Positions 1-8,700 of a DNA stretch of 55,950 nt are shown here, piece by piece. Both the position numbers and the translations under genes were made by a program. Below the pieces are notes generated by a model, which saw only the letters and a program-made list of their open reading frames with translations, was not told the origin of the DNA and searched no databases. Source of the stretch: Pumilibacter intestinalis (GTDB lineage: Bacteria; Bacillota; Clostridia; Christensenellales; Pumilibacteraceae); contig NZ_CALPCH010000015.1 of assembly GCF_943193005.1 (NCBI RefSeq), positions 1 to 55,950 of the forward strand, given 5' to 3'. Position 1 is the stretch's first letter, and each line of letters starts with the position of its first letter.

Positions 1-238
1 GTGGAAAAAAAGTTGTATTTGAAGCGAGTTATATTCTCTTCTGTTTTGTCTATGGCTTGTACCCAGTAATCGCACGCGAGAGAGTTGCATTTTTTAATGT
101 TGCTGCTTTTGCGAGAAAGAGCAAAAGCCTTTATCGGAACGAACAAAGCGAAAGCTAATGTTTAACGTATAGTATCTTACATAATATTTGCAGTTTTCAC
201 ATCTTTTGTCCATTTATATCACCGTAGCTAATAAATTG
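1..238. other. Left edge, no gene recognised
   Basis: No convincing coding region is visible. The frame from base 1 is open only to a stop at 67-69, so it could at most be the last 22 codons of a gene lying to the left. A perfect 8-bp inverted repeat (GCTTTTGC at 105-112, GCAAAAGC at 121-128) can form a hairpin but has no T tract on either strand. Nothing else is supported. Confidence 0.5.
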
Positions 239-313
239 CGACGAATTGTCGTAACATATTATATACGATAAATTGTCGTATGTCAAGCAAATTACGACAA
301 ATCGTAGTATAAT
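239..313 (+). promoter_or_regulatory. Three operator-like palindromes and -10 box of the XRE gene
   Basis: Three related palindromes precede the XRE gene: ACGAATTGTCGT (241-252), ACGATAAATTGTCGT (265-279) and ACGACAAATCGT (294-305). The reverse complement of the third matches the first at 11 of 12 positions. A TATAAT -10 box lies at 308-313, directly beside the last palindrome, so a bound repressor would block polymerase. This fits autorepression, which is common for small XRE regulators. The -10 box ends only 6 bases before the ATG at 320 and no ribosome binding site is visible, so the mRNA may be leaderless. No good -35 box is seen. Confidence 0.6.
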
Positions 314-319
314 GCGATT

Positions 320-526
320 ATGAAAAGCATTTCGGAGATTAAAAAAAAAGAACGGGTAAGTAAAGGTTTGACTCAAACGCAACTTGCCAAGGCTGTAGGC
401 GTAACGCAAGACAGTATTTCGCTTTGGGAGTTGGGAAAGCGGTTGCCCGATACGGTTTATATTCCCGCTTTATGCAAAATTTTGGAAATTTCCGCCGACT
501 ATTTATTGGGGCTCAAAGAGGAATAA
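320..526 (+). CDS. Small XRE-family helix-turn-helix regulator
   Basis: A 68-residue protein consisting of a single Cro/C1-type helix-turn-helix domain. The recognition region contains GLTQTQLAKAVGVTQDSISL at about residues 16-35, then WELGKRLP, and the domain ends with the usual SADYLLGL. It should bind DNA as a dimer, and the palindromes at 241-305 are the obvious sites. The next upstream in-frame codons lead to a stop (TAG at 305-307), so the ATG at 320 is the only reasonable start even though it has no ribosome binding site. Codons are AT-rich compared with the housekeeping genes further right. Target genes other than itself are unknown. Confidence 0.8.
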   Translation: MKSISEIKKKERVSKGLTQTQLAKAVGVTQDSISLWELGKRLPDTVYIPALCKILEISADYLLGLKEE

Positions 527-532
527 TTTTCT

Positions 533-690
533 CATGTGTGGGATTGCCGCGCTCGCATAGCTCGCTCGCAATGACGTTCGTTCTCTCGGCTGAGATTGCC
601 ACGGGCACTGCGCGCCCTCGCAATGACATGCTAACCCGTTACCCCGTCATTGCGAGCGAACGCAGTGAGCGCGGCAATCCCAGGCATAAG
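533..690. repeat. Cluster of three REP-like palindromic repeats
   Basis: Three copies of the dispersed repeat. The plus-strand reading is GTCATTGCGAG, then a variable stem, then GGCAATCCC and a CATGAG-like end. Copy 1 (533-575) and copy 2 (590-627) are in minus orientation; copy 3 (646-690) is in plus orientation, so copies 2 and 3 meet with their GTCATTGC ends head to head. Outer arms ATTGC/GCAAT are constant. The open frames in this stretch are by-products of the repeats and are not genes. Confidence 0.85.
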
Positions 691-694
691 AATA

Positions 695-883
695 CTATTC
701 TTTGTATTTTATTTCTCTGCCCACAAGTTCGTCGAGCGGGATGCCGTAAAAGTCGGCAATTTTTATGCAATCTTCTATAGACGGCGAATGTTTTCCGCTT
801 TCGTAATAGCTTATTTTAGGTTGAGATATACCTGTTTTTTTATATATTAAAATTATGCTATAAATAAGTTTATAAGTCAACAT
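695..883 (-). pseudogene. Truncated XRE-type regulator remnant
   Basis: The minus-strand frame encodes 62 residues whose second half is a recognisable XRE domain: TGISQPKISYYESGKHSP, then a helix and DELVGRE, a typical C-terminal end. The first helix and the usual GLTQxELA segment are missing; in their place is an unrelated hydrophobic stretch (residues 1-14) encoded by very AT-rich DNA. The natural reading is a regulator that lost its N-terminal third, although a short functional protein cannot be excluded. Its stop lies 5 bases from a palindromic repeat (646-690), which may mark the rearrangement. Confidence 0.5.
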
Positions 884-927
884 TTCTTATAAATTTTTTT
901 TATAATATATAAGTGTGAGGTGTAGCT

Positions 928-1209
928 ATGGCTATCGGAGAAGAATTGAAATACCAAAGAGTAAATAAGAAATATTCGCAAAGTTTGTTGGCTGAAAACA
1001 CCGCAACAGCAAAGCGAATAGGGCAGAAACTTGCGAGAGCAAGGAAAACAATGGGACTAACGCAAAAAGAAATGGCGAAAAAACTGACAATACCGCAAAG
1101 CACATATGCAAATTGGGAACAAGGGCGGCGAGAACCGCCTCTATACTACATATATAATATAGTTTTAATACTCGAAATAGATTTTAATTATTTATTTGGT
1201 TTCGTATAA
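928..1209 (+). CDS. XRE-family regulator with partial duplicated N-terminus
   Basis: A 93-residue protein with one complete helix-turn-helix domain at about residues 30-85 (GLTQKEMAKKLTIPQSTYA, NWEQGRREP). Residues 1-25 (MAIGEELKYQRVNKKYSQSL) resemble the first helix of the same fold, so the protein looks like a broken first domain followed by a whole second one. GAGGTG at 916-921 is a good ribosome binding site 6 bases before the ATG, and TATAAT lies at 901-906. The C-terminus DFNYLFGFV matches the usual end of these domains. Regulatory target unknown. Confidence 0.75.
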   Translation: MAIGEELKYQRVNKKYSQSLLAENTATAKRIGQKLARARKTMGLTQKEMAKKLTIPQSTYANWEQGRREPPLYYIYNIVLILEIDFNYLFGFV

Positions 1210-1223
1210 TACTTTCCTATTGC

Positions 1224-1313
1224 AGGAGATTGCCACGGGCACTGCGCGCCCTCGCAATGACGTTTTTTCTTTCGCATGAGATTGGGCTGCTCGCATGGCT
1301 CGCTCGCAATGAC
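1224..1313 (-). repeat. Two REP-like palindromic repeats
   Basis: Two minus-orientation copies of the dispersed repeat, at about 1224-1261 and 1274-1313, in direct orientation to each other. The first has the hairpin-type centre GGGC-actgcgc-GCCC. The second has the other centre type, with direct GCTCGC-like repeats, and its first arm is altered (ATTGGG instead of ATTGCC). They lie just after the stop of the XRE gene. Confidence 0.8.
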
Positions 1314-1367
1314 GGGGGAACAGTTGCGATTACCCGAAATAAAACCTCTACGCGATAGCGTGTGGGT

Positions 1368-1450
1368 TAAGGGCAACGCCCTTATCGTTGCGGAAAAGGG
1401 GGTTTATAAGGGGGAAAGACACAACCGAAAGTGTCTTGCCCCCTTATAAA
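1368..1450 (-). terminator. Long hairpin terminator of the lipoprotein gene
   Basis: TTTATAAGGGGG (1403-1414) pairs perfectly with CCCCCTTATAAA (1439-1450), and inside it GACAC (1418-1422) pairs with GTGTC (1431-1435), giving a 17-bp interrupted stem just after the stop of the minus-strand lipoprotein gene. A second perfect hairpin, TAAGGGC-aac-GCCCTTA, lies at 1368-1384. There is no long T run on the minus strand, so termination efficiency is uncertain. No gene lies between 1210 and 1455. Confidence 0.6.
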
Positions 1451-1455
1451 AAACA

Positions 1456-2583
1456 TTACAAACTATTGGTGTAATCTATCAGAGTGTAAACCGTTTCGTA
1501 GGCGAGTTTTGCCGAGGTTACGGCGTATTCGGTGAAAACTATTTGAGTTATGAGTTTTTTGGTTTTTACGTTGTTTTTGCCTATTACGGTTATGCTCGGG
1601 TCGGTTACGTAAAATTTAATGCCGGGACCGGGAGTTTCGGATGAAACGCTCACCGTTGCTTTCACGCAAGGAAGAGAGTATTTGCCGTTTTCGCTTTTTT
1701 CTATTTCCTGATTTTCGGGATTTACGAATTTTAATTCGCCGGGTAACGATACGTCTACCGTGGAGTGGTTTTTGTCGCAGCTTACGTTCATGGTGTAGCG
1801 CACGTAGTCGCCGCGAGCGTAGGAGTCGTGAATGCTCGCAAGGTAGAAAGTTGCGCTGCCTTCGCGGTTTATGGCGGAAAGGGCGCGAACCACGTAGTTG
1901 AGTTGTTCGTTCTCGAAGCGGGTGTTGCCCGCGAGCGAAATTTCGGTGTTTACGTTTTTGTATGTGCGCACGAAATCACTCGAGGTAGAGCCCGAGGTGG
2001 TGGAGTATTTAGCTTTGTTTTGCTCGTAATCCACGGTGTAGGAGTAGCCGCGGGGGTCGGAGTATTTCACGCCCGACGAGAGATTGAAGAAATGCGACGC
2101 GCCCTCGTCGCTACTCTCTTGCAACGCGGGCATCGCGTCGTCGTTAAGCGGGCGTTGCGCGAGTCCGTAATTTTCGGTAGAGGAAAAGTTGGTGTTTCGC
2201 GCCGCAGAAACGGGAGCAAGGCTGTCGTTGGCAAAGGTGACTTCGCCGTAGAATTTATCGGTAAGCCCCTTGTTCGCCATGAGATTGCCGCGTTCGTCCA
2301 TAACGGTGGTTTCGGGCTCGTTGTTATAGGCGAGCGTAAACTCGTTCTTTACGGTCGTTTTGTCGGTATCCGAGCGAAGAGTGGAAACGTAAGTGCCTTC
2401 GGCTACGGTTTTAACGCGGGTTTCGCCGTTCATGAAAAACCGCTCTATTTTGTAAGTGCTCGTTTCGTAGTTGGACCACGGCTTGTCCGCGTCGAAATTG
2501 ACTCTTGCGTCGCCTGCGCTGCAACCCGCGCCGACAGCCGCCATGCAAGCGGCGAGCAACGCGCATAAAATTTTCTTTTTCAT
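1456..2583 (-). CDS. Predicted lipoprotein of unknown function
   Basis: A 375-residue protein beginning MKKKILCALLAACMAAVGAG followed by Cys21, a lipoprotein-type signal peptide with a slightly unusual lipobox (GAG before the Cys). The rest is hydrophilic, rich in Thr, Ser, Asn and Tyr, with no membrane segment and no motif I recognise. It is probably a surface-anchored beta-rich protein. The start is fixed by AGAGGT about 7 bases before the ATG at 2583; a longer open frame upstream overlaps the promoter and is not used. It is transcribed from a TTGATA-17-TATAAT promoter that abuts the addB promoter, and ends at a strong hairpin (1403-1450). Divergent from addAB, with no evident functional link. 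Confidence 0.8.
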   Translation of the reverse strand: MKKKILCALLAACMAAVGAGCSAGDARVNFDADKPWSNYETSTYKIERFFMNGETRVKTVAEGTYVSTLRSDTDKTTVKNEFTLAYNNEPETTVMDERGNLMANKGLTDKFYGEVTFANDSLAPVSAARNTNFSSTENYGLAQRPLNDDAMPALQESSDEGASHFFNLSSGVKYSDPRGYSYTVDYEQNKAKYSTTSGSTSSDFVRTYKNVNTEISLAGNTRFENEQLNYVVRALSAINREGSATFYLASIHDSYARGDYVRYTMNVSCDKNHSTVDVSLPGELKFVNPENQEIEKSENGKYSLPCVKATVSVSSETPGPGIKFYVTDPSITVIGKNNVKTKKLITQIVFTEYAVTSAKLAYETVYTLIDYTNSL

Positions 2584-2605
2584 ATAATACCTCTTTGTAA
2601 AAACT

Positions 2606-2652
2606 ATTATATCATGATTTGCTTGATTTATCAACTCAAAACAGGCTACAAT
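2606..2652. promoter_or_regulatory. Abutting divergent promoters (lipoprotein / addB)
   Basis: Minus strand: -35 TTGATA (2634-2629), 17-bp spacer, -10 TATAAT (2611-2606) for the lipoprotein gene. Plus strand: -35 TTGATT (2623-2628), 18-bp spacer, -10 TACAAT (2647-2652) for addB. The two -35 boxes touch, forming the near-palindrome TTGATTTATCAA (2623-2634). Two polymerases could hardly occupy these sites together, so mutual interference is expected. The addB -10 box ends 6 bases before the ATG, with no ribosome binding site, so the addB mRNA is probably leaderless. Confidence 0.7.
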
Positions 2653-2658
2653 ATAAGT

Positions 2659-5600
2659 ATGGACGTAAAAAATCTTGTGAAACACGCTCAAGGCATAGAC
2701 GCGTACTTTGCGCCGAAGCAAAACACGTACGCGCTTTCGCTACGCGCCGCGGCGGATTTCATACGCGAAAGAAGGGCGGCGCACGGCAACAACGCCGATT
2801 TTTCCCGCCGATACATACTGTTCGTTCCCGATAAATACACCTTGCTGTCCGAAAAACTTTTGTACGGGAGCGGCGCGGGTTCGTTCGATACCGAGGCTCT
2901 CACCTTAAACCGCCTTTGTTTTCGCATGGCGGAAAATTCGGGAAAAGCCATGCGCGAAAAGCCGCTTTCGCGGTTGGGCGCGATTTTGTGCGTGCGCAGA
3001 ATTTTAGCCGAAAACGCGGACAAGCTCGGGTGCTTTAAGAGCGGCGCGAGGTTTGCGGGCTTCGGCGAAATAATGTACGACAACATCAGCCAACTTGCGG
3101 CGTGCGGCATATCTTCCGCCGACCTGCCCGAAAACGAACGGGGCGTGCTCGGCGAAAAGCTCAAAGCTATTAAATTCGTGTATTCGCGGTTCGAAGATTT
3201 CACGCGCGGAAAATACGTTGACGCGGCGGGCAGAATGCGACTGCTCGAGAAAATGATTGACGAGGACGGCGAGTATCTCGGTAGCGCAAGCGTGGCGTTT
3301 GCGTGTTTCGACGGCTTTACTCCGCTTGCCGCGCGAATAGTGAAAAAGATATGCGACATATGCGGCAAAGACAACGCACGCATATTCGACGCCGACTGCA
3401 AACTGAGCGTTGCGGGCGCGAACATAGAGGAGTACGCCGCTTCGTCGCAAGCCGACGAGCTGAAAGCGGCGGCTCTGCGCATGCGCAACCTCTCGCTCTC
3501 GGGCGAGAGCTACGGCGATATGGGGGTAATAGTGCGCGACGCCGACTGCAACAGGTTAAAGCGCATATTTACCGAGTACGGCGTGCCCTATTTCACCGAC
3601 GAAAAGTACGCGCTTTCGTCGCACCCGCTCGCAAGATATCTTTCGGATTTGTTTGCGGCGGCAAAGTCGGGAACTAACGAGAACTACATACGCCTTGCCA
3701 AAAATCCGTACTCGGGCGTTGCGCCGCATGAAGCCGACGATTTCGAAACCTGCGTGCTCGCGCTCTCTTTGAGCGAGGGGAGCATGAGCAAAAAGTTCGA
3801 GTTCGGCGAACTTTGCGATAAGCGACTTGCCGCGCGGCTCGAAATCGCAGAGAGCGTTCGCGCCCGTCTGCACGCGCGAGTTGCCGCGGTAAAAAAGAGG
3901 GATATCCGCGGCGGCGAGGATTTTGCCCAAGCGATTGAAAGAGCCGTGCCGCCCGACGAGCCCGAAATATCGGCGCAGTATTGCAATAAGTTCCCCTCTG
4001 CCCGCGAAGAAATACTTTCGGCGGTGTCGGTTATAGCCGAGGTGTTTTTCGGCTCGGCGGATTACGGCGTAATGCTCGACGCGCTCAAAGAGTGTTTCGC
4101 TCTGCGCGAGGTGGGCGTAATACCCAACGCCTCGGGAGTTGCCGAGGTGGGCGACGTTTCCGCATTCCGCGCGAGCGGCAAAAAATATCTTTTCGTGCTC
4201 GGCATGCACGACGGCGAATTGCCCGCGGTTATGCACGACGACGGCATGCTGTCGGATACCGATATCGAGCGCATAGGAGAGCGTGCGGGAAGCCGCGCCA
4301 AAATAGAACCGAGCGTGGAAACGCTCAACATAAGAGCGGAGGAGGAGCTGTGCTCGGTGCTCTCTTCGAGCGAAAATTTGTTTTTGTCTTACCGCACCGA
4401 CTGCGCTCCCTCGCCGCTTCTCGCGCGAATACGCAGGGCGCGAAAGGGCGCAAAGGGGTGGAGCGCGTCGAGTTTGGAGGACGAACGCGAACGGCTGTGC
4501 TCGGGCAACGAGCCGAATGCGGGCGAGCTTTACGCCATGTGCCCCACAAAAGCCGCCGCGCTCGAGCTTTACCTCATAGGGCGTGACGACGTGCTTGCGG
4601 GCGGCGACGGCTACGGCTTCGAGCCCGAACTCGGCAAGCTGTTTGCAAACGCCGTGCCCGAACGCACGGCGCGAGGCTCTGCGATTGAAAACGCGAGAGA
4701 ACTTTATTACTCGCAGAGAACGTCGGTGAGCCGAGTGCAGGAGTATTTCGCCTGTCCGCTCAGGCACTTTTTGCGCTACGGCTTAAAGGCGAAAAAGAAG
4801 CCCGACGGAAAGGTTTCGCCGCTCGACCTCGGCACGTTTTTGCACAGGGTGATAGAGTTGTTCGTATCGGGCGGCGACTACTCGCAACCCGAAATCACCG
4901 TGCCCGCAATCATAGAAAAAATAAAACGCGACGAGCCGTATTCGGTAAAGGGAATAAGCGATGCGTTCATGCGCGAGCTTACCGCGGAGGCGATAAAACT
5001 GTGCTTTGTCGCGGCGGCGCAACTGCGCGCGGGGTCTTTCGAGGCGGAGTATACCGAAGCCGCGTTCGGAAAGCCGGACTCGCCGCTTAAAGGGATTACC
5101 GCAACGCTTTCGTGCGGCAGTACCGTGATAGAGGGCGTTATAGACAGGCTCGACGTGGCAAGCGCGGGCGAGGGAAGCCGCGGCGCGGCGCGAGTGGTTG
5201 ACTACAAGACGGGCAAAGCCGAGTTCGATTTGCGCGATATTTACTACGGCAGAAAGATACAGCTTCCCATATATCTCGAAGTAGCGAAGACAAACGGCTT
5301 TTTGCCTGCGGGCATGTTTTACTTTCCCTTTTCGTCGGGCTTTGCTGAGGACGAAAAGACTTTCAGAATGCGCGGAATATTCGACTCGGCGTACGCTCGG
5401 GAAATGGACGGGCGGCTTTGCGAACCCGACTACGCGAGCACCGTTGCGGCGGCGCGTTCTTCCAAAAACTCGAGCGAAAGCGAGATTGTGCTCAATAAAA
5501 ACTCTTCTGCGGCTGTAACTCGCGAGCGGCTTTCGGCTGTATGCGACTATGCGCTCAAAGTGTTCGTGTCGGGCGCGGAAGAGGCGTTTTCGGGCTACTG

Positions 5601-5766
5601 CGCACCCTCTCCGCTCGTGGGCTCGAACAAGAGCGAATGCAAATACTGCGACTTTGCGCCCGCGTGCACGGCGTGGGGCGGAGAGAAAAAGGAGCGGCGC
5701 AAGCGCAGACTGCCGCTCGGATTTTTCGAAACGATACAAAACGGCGGGGAGGAAAAAGAGCGGTGA
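2659..5766 (+). CDS. addB: AddB, nuclease/Fe-S subunit of AddAB helicase-nuclease
   Basis: A 1035-residue protein, slightly shorter than typical AddB (about 1150). It acts with AddA to resect double-strand DNA ends for RecA loading at Chi sites. The C-terminal PD-(D/E)XK nuclease is intact (GTFLHRVIELF, later VVDYKTGKAEF). Four cysteines match the AddB iron-sulfur cluster: Cys699, Cys994, Cys997 and Cys1003, with the family spacing CxxC-x5-C. The N-terminus begins with an extension and then YILFVPDKYTLLSE, but the Walker A loop GxxGxGKT normally at the start of AddB is not visible. The start is ATG 2659, six bases after a -10 box; the longer open frame starts upstream of the promoter. It overlaps addA by 4 bases (GTGA). 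Confidence 0.93.
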   Translation: MDVKNLVKHAQGIDAYFAPKQNTYALSLRAAADFIRERRAAHGNNADFSRRYILFVPDKYTLLSEKLLYGSGAGSFDTEALTLNRLCFRMAENSGKAMREKPLSRLGAILCVRRILAENADKLGCFKSGARFAGFGEIMYDNISQLAACGISSADLPENERGVLGEKLKAIKFVYSRFEDFTRGKYVDAAGRMRLLEKMIDEDGEYLGSASVAFACFDGFTPLAARIVKKICDICGKDNARIFDADCKLSVAGANIEEYAASSQADELKAAALRMRNLSLSGESYGDMGVIVRDADCNRLKRIFTEYGVPYFTDEKYALSSHPLARYLSDLFAAAKSGTNENYIRLAKNPYSGVAPHEADDFETCVLALSLSEGSMSKKFEFGELCDKRLAARLEIAESVRARLHARVAAVKKRDIRGGEDFAQAIERAVPPDEPEISAQYCNKFPSAREEILSAVSVIAEVFFGSADYGVMLDALKECFALREVGVIPNASGVAEVGDVSAFRASGKKYLFVLGMHDGELPAVMHDDGMLSDTDIERIGERAGSRAKIEPSVETLNIRAEEELCSVLSSSENLFLSYRTDCAPSPLLARIRRARKGAKGWSASSLEDERERLCSGNEPNAGELYAMCPTKAAALELYLIGRDDVLAGGDGYGFEPELGKLFANAVPERTARGSAIENARELYYSQRTSVSRVQEYFACPLRHFLRYGLKAKKKPDGKVSPLDLGTFLHRVIELFVSGGDYSQPEITVPAIIEKIKRDEPYSVKGISDAFMRELTAEAIKLCFVAAAQLRAGSFEAEYTEAAFGKPDSPLKGITATLSCGSTVIEGVIDRLDVASAGEGSRGAARVVDYKTGKAEFDLRDIYYGRKIQLPIYLEVAKTNGFLPAGMFYFPFSSGFAEDEKTFRMRGIFDSAYAREMDGRLCEPDYASTVAAARSSKNSSESEIVLNKNSSAAVTRERLSAVCDYALKVFVSGAEEAFSGYCAPSPLVGSNKSECKYCDFAPACTAWGGEKKERRKRRLPLGFFETIQNGGEEKER

Positions 5767-8700
5767 GAGAGTGGACCGAAAAACAGCTTGACGCCATAAA
5801 TTCGCGCGGGTGCAACCTTATAGTTTCGGCGGGCGCGGGTAGCGGCAAAACCGCCGTGATGATAGAGCGCATTTGCTCGCTCATACGCGAGGGGCAAGAC
5901 GTGCGGCGCATGCTCGTGTGTACGTTTACCAAAACCGCGGCTACCGATATGAAGCGCAAGCTCGCCGCCGCGCTCTCCGAGAGCGACGACCCCGCGCTTC
6001 GCGCCCGCCTCGCCGAGCTTTCGGCGTCGGATATTTGCACGTTGCACTCCTGGTGCTCGCGCCTTATAAAAACGTGGTTTTACGATATAGGCATAGACCC
6101 CGACTACACTCTTCTCGAAGAGGGCGAAGCTCTTTTGTTGAAAACTCAAGCCGCCGAAGCCGCAATATCCGAGTTTCTCGAAAACGGAAACGACGATTTC
6201 GCGCGGCTTTACGAGGCGTTTCGCACCAACCGCAACCACAGCAAACTGCTCGATTCCGCGCTCGCAGTATACGACTATTCTGTGGCGCAGCCCTGCCCCG
6301 AAGAGTGGCTCAATCGCGGGGCGCAAAAGACCGACTCGGAGTATCGCGCCGCACTGAACGCGCGGTGTGACAAAGAGCTGGAAGTATTTTTCGGGCGTGC
6401 GCAAAACCTCAAAAGCCGTCAGCTCGCGGCTGGCTTTACTCTCGATACCGCCGCGCTCGAAGAGCTTTGCGAGTGCGCCCGCGCGTGGCAAAAGTGCGAC
6501 TCGGCAACGCCGCAACTGCGCAAAGACAAGCAGTTTGCCGACTTGCACGACGAGTTCAAGTCGCTCAAGAAAAAGTACGCCGACTTGCGGGCTCGCAGGC
6601 TCAAAATAGCCGAAATGCCCGATTTTACGGAAAGCGAAAGGTATTGCAAGGCGTTGAGTTCGCTCGTTTTGCGCATGAGCGAAATATATGCCGAATACAA
6701 GCGCGAGCGAGTAAAAGCCGACTATTCCGACCTCGAGCACGGGGCTTTAAGCATACTCGGCGGCAGTCACGGCGCGGAGATAACGGCGGCGTACGACTAC
6801 GTGTTTGTAGACGAATACCAAGATATAAGCCCGTTGCAGGAAAAAATACTTTCGGCTTTTTCGTGCGAAATGTTTTTCGTGGGCGACGTAAAGCAATCTA
6901 TATACGGTTTCAGAATGTGCCGCCCCGACTTTTTCATAAACAAAAGAAAGTCTTGCGACGGAATAAAGAACAAGGCTATCGACTTAAACGCCAATTTTCG
7001 AAGCGGCGGCAATATTTTGAGCGCGGTGAACGAGGTGTTCGCAAAGACCATGACAGACGGTTTCGGCGGCGCGGACTACATGAGCGCGAGCATGACTGCG
7101 GGGCTGGATTTGCCGTCGAGCGTGTCGGCGGTGTTCACCGATTACGCGGGCGAAGAATTTGCGCCCGAGCCCAAAATATATTCGGTTAAGTCCGACGCGG
7201 CGGCGGTTTCCGACCCGTCGCTCGAGTCGCGGGTTGACGCGGTGGTAAACGAAATCATAGACATGCTGTGCGGCAAGATAGGGGATGGCGAAAACGCACG
7301 CGACGCGGAATTCGGCGATATCGCCGTGCTCGTGCGCTCGCGCGGAAAATTCACCGAACTGCTCGAGCGCAAACTGCGGGCGGTATCCGTGCCCGTGGCT
7401 TCGGTATCGGGCGAGGAGCGGGCGGACGCCTTTCCCACCGTTGCCGCGCTGATAAGTTATCTGCGCATAATAGACAACTCGCGCGACGACGTAAATCTCG
7501 CCGCGGCAATGCTGTCGCCCGCGTTCGGCAATTTTTCAGCCGACGAGCTTGCGCTTATTCGTGCGGGTGCGGAGGGCGATTTTTGCGACTGCGTGTTTGC
7601 CCGCTCCGCCGAGGGGACGGACGAAAAACTCAAAGATTTTAAGGACAAGCTCGATAGGTTCAGAAAGCTCAACGCCGAAAGCACGGTGTGGGAACTTGCG
7701 GGCGCGGTCACCGCCGAATACAAATGTTTTAATCACGCGCTCGCCGCGGGCGGAGAACGCGAAGCCGCCGCGCTCGACGCCTTTTTGGAACATCTCGCAA
7801 AGCAGGAACGCGACGTTTTGCACGAATATCTGCGCTACGCCGACAGTTGCGGTTCGCCCAAAATAAAAGTGCCCGAAGGCGGCAAGGCGGTGCGTATTAT
7901 GACGGTGCACGCCTCCAAAGGGCTGGAATTCGAGTGCGTGCTGTTGCCCGAACTCGACAAGCGGTTTAACCGAAGCGACGTGTACGCGAGCGTGATTTGC
8001 GACGAGGAAGAGGGCGTTGTGCTCCGTTCCTTCGATTTCGAAAACAGGTCGGTGTGCGAAAATCCGCGTTTCGCCGTGTGCTCGGCAAGGCTTAAGCGCG
8101 CGCTTGCCGCGGAGGAACTGCGCATACTTTACGTTGCCATGACTCGGGCTAAATACAAGCTCACGCTGTTTGCGCAACGACCCGAAACGCGTGGCGAGGA
8201 GAGCGAAGCGGAGTTTGCCGACAGCTATCTCGACTGGCTGTACTCGTTTATGAGGAGCGCGGAAAAAGAGCCGCCCGCCGCGAGAGAAACGCCGCGACGC
8301 GAACAGCGGCGAGAGCCGAACGGGAAAATAATCGAAGAGCTTTCGCACAGGATAGAGCAAAACGAGAAAAAGAGAGAGCGACTCATGCTCGAGTCCGCGC
8401 CCGTAAAAACGTCGGTTTCGGGCATGGCTCGCTCATACGAGGACGACGGCGAGCCGCCCGCGCCCGTTCGCTTTGCCGACGACAGGGCGGCGAAAAGGGG
8501 GAGCGCGTTCCATAAGTTCATGCAGTGGGCGGATTTCCGAAAGGCGGGCGAGTGGGAAAGACTGTGCGCCGCGTTCCCCGAGGAAGCCGCACTCGTTTCA
8601 GACGGCGAAGAGGATATAAAGGCGGCGTTTTCGGCGGTTGCGGAGTTTATAGGCGGGCGCGGGTTCGCGAGAGAGAAGGCGTTTGTGTATACCCGTTCGC

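Noticed and set aside
424-850. Two open frames of 118 and 66 residues on the plus strand
   Set aside because: They are produced by the three palindromic repeats and the antisense of the XRE remnant; there is no ribosome binding site and no conserved motif.
1765-2568. A 267-residue plus-strand frame opposite the lipoprotein gene
   Set aside because: Antisense shadow of a gene with a clear signal peptide, promoter and terminator; the Val/Ala/Arg-rich composition is typical of reverse frames in GC-rich codons.
3556-6740. Long minus-strand frames opposite addB and addA (up to 403 residues)
   Set aside because: Antisense shadows from GC-rich third positions; Arg/His/Phe-rich with no domain, while the plus strand encodes intact AddB and AddA motifs.
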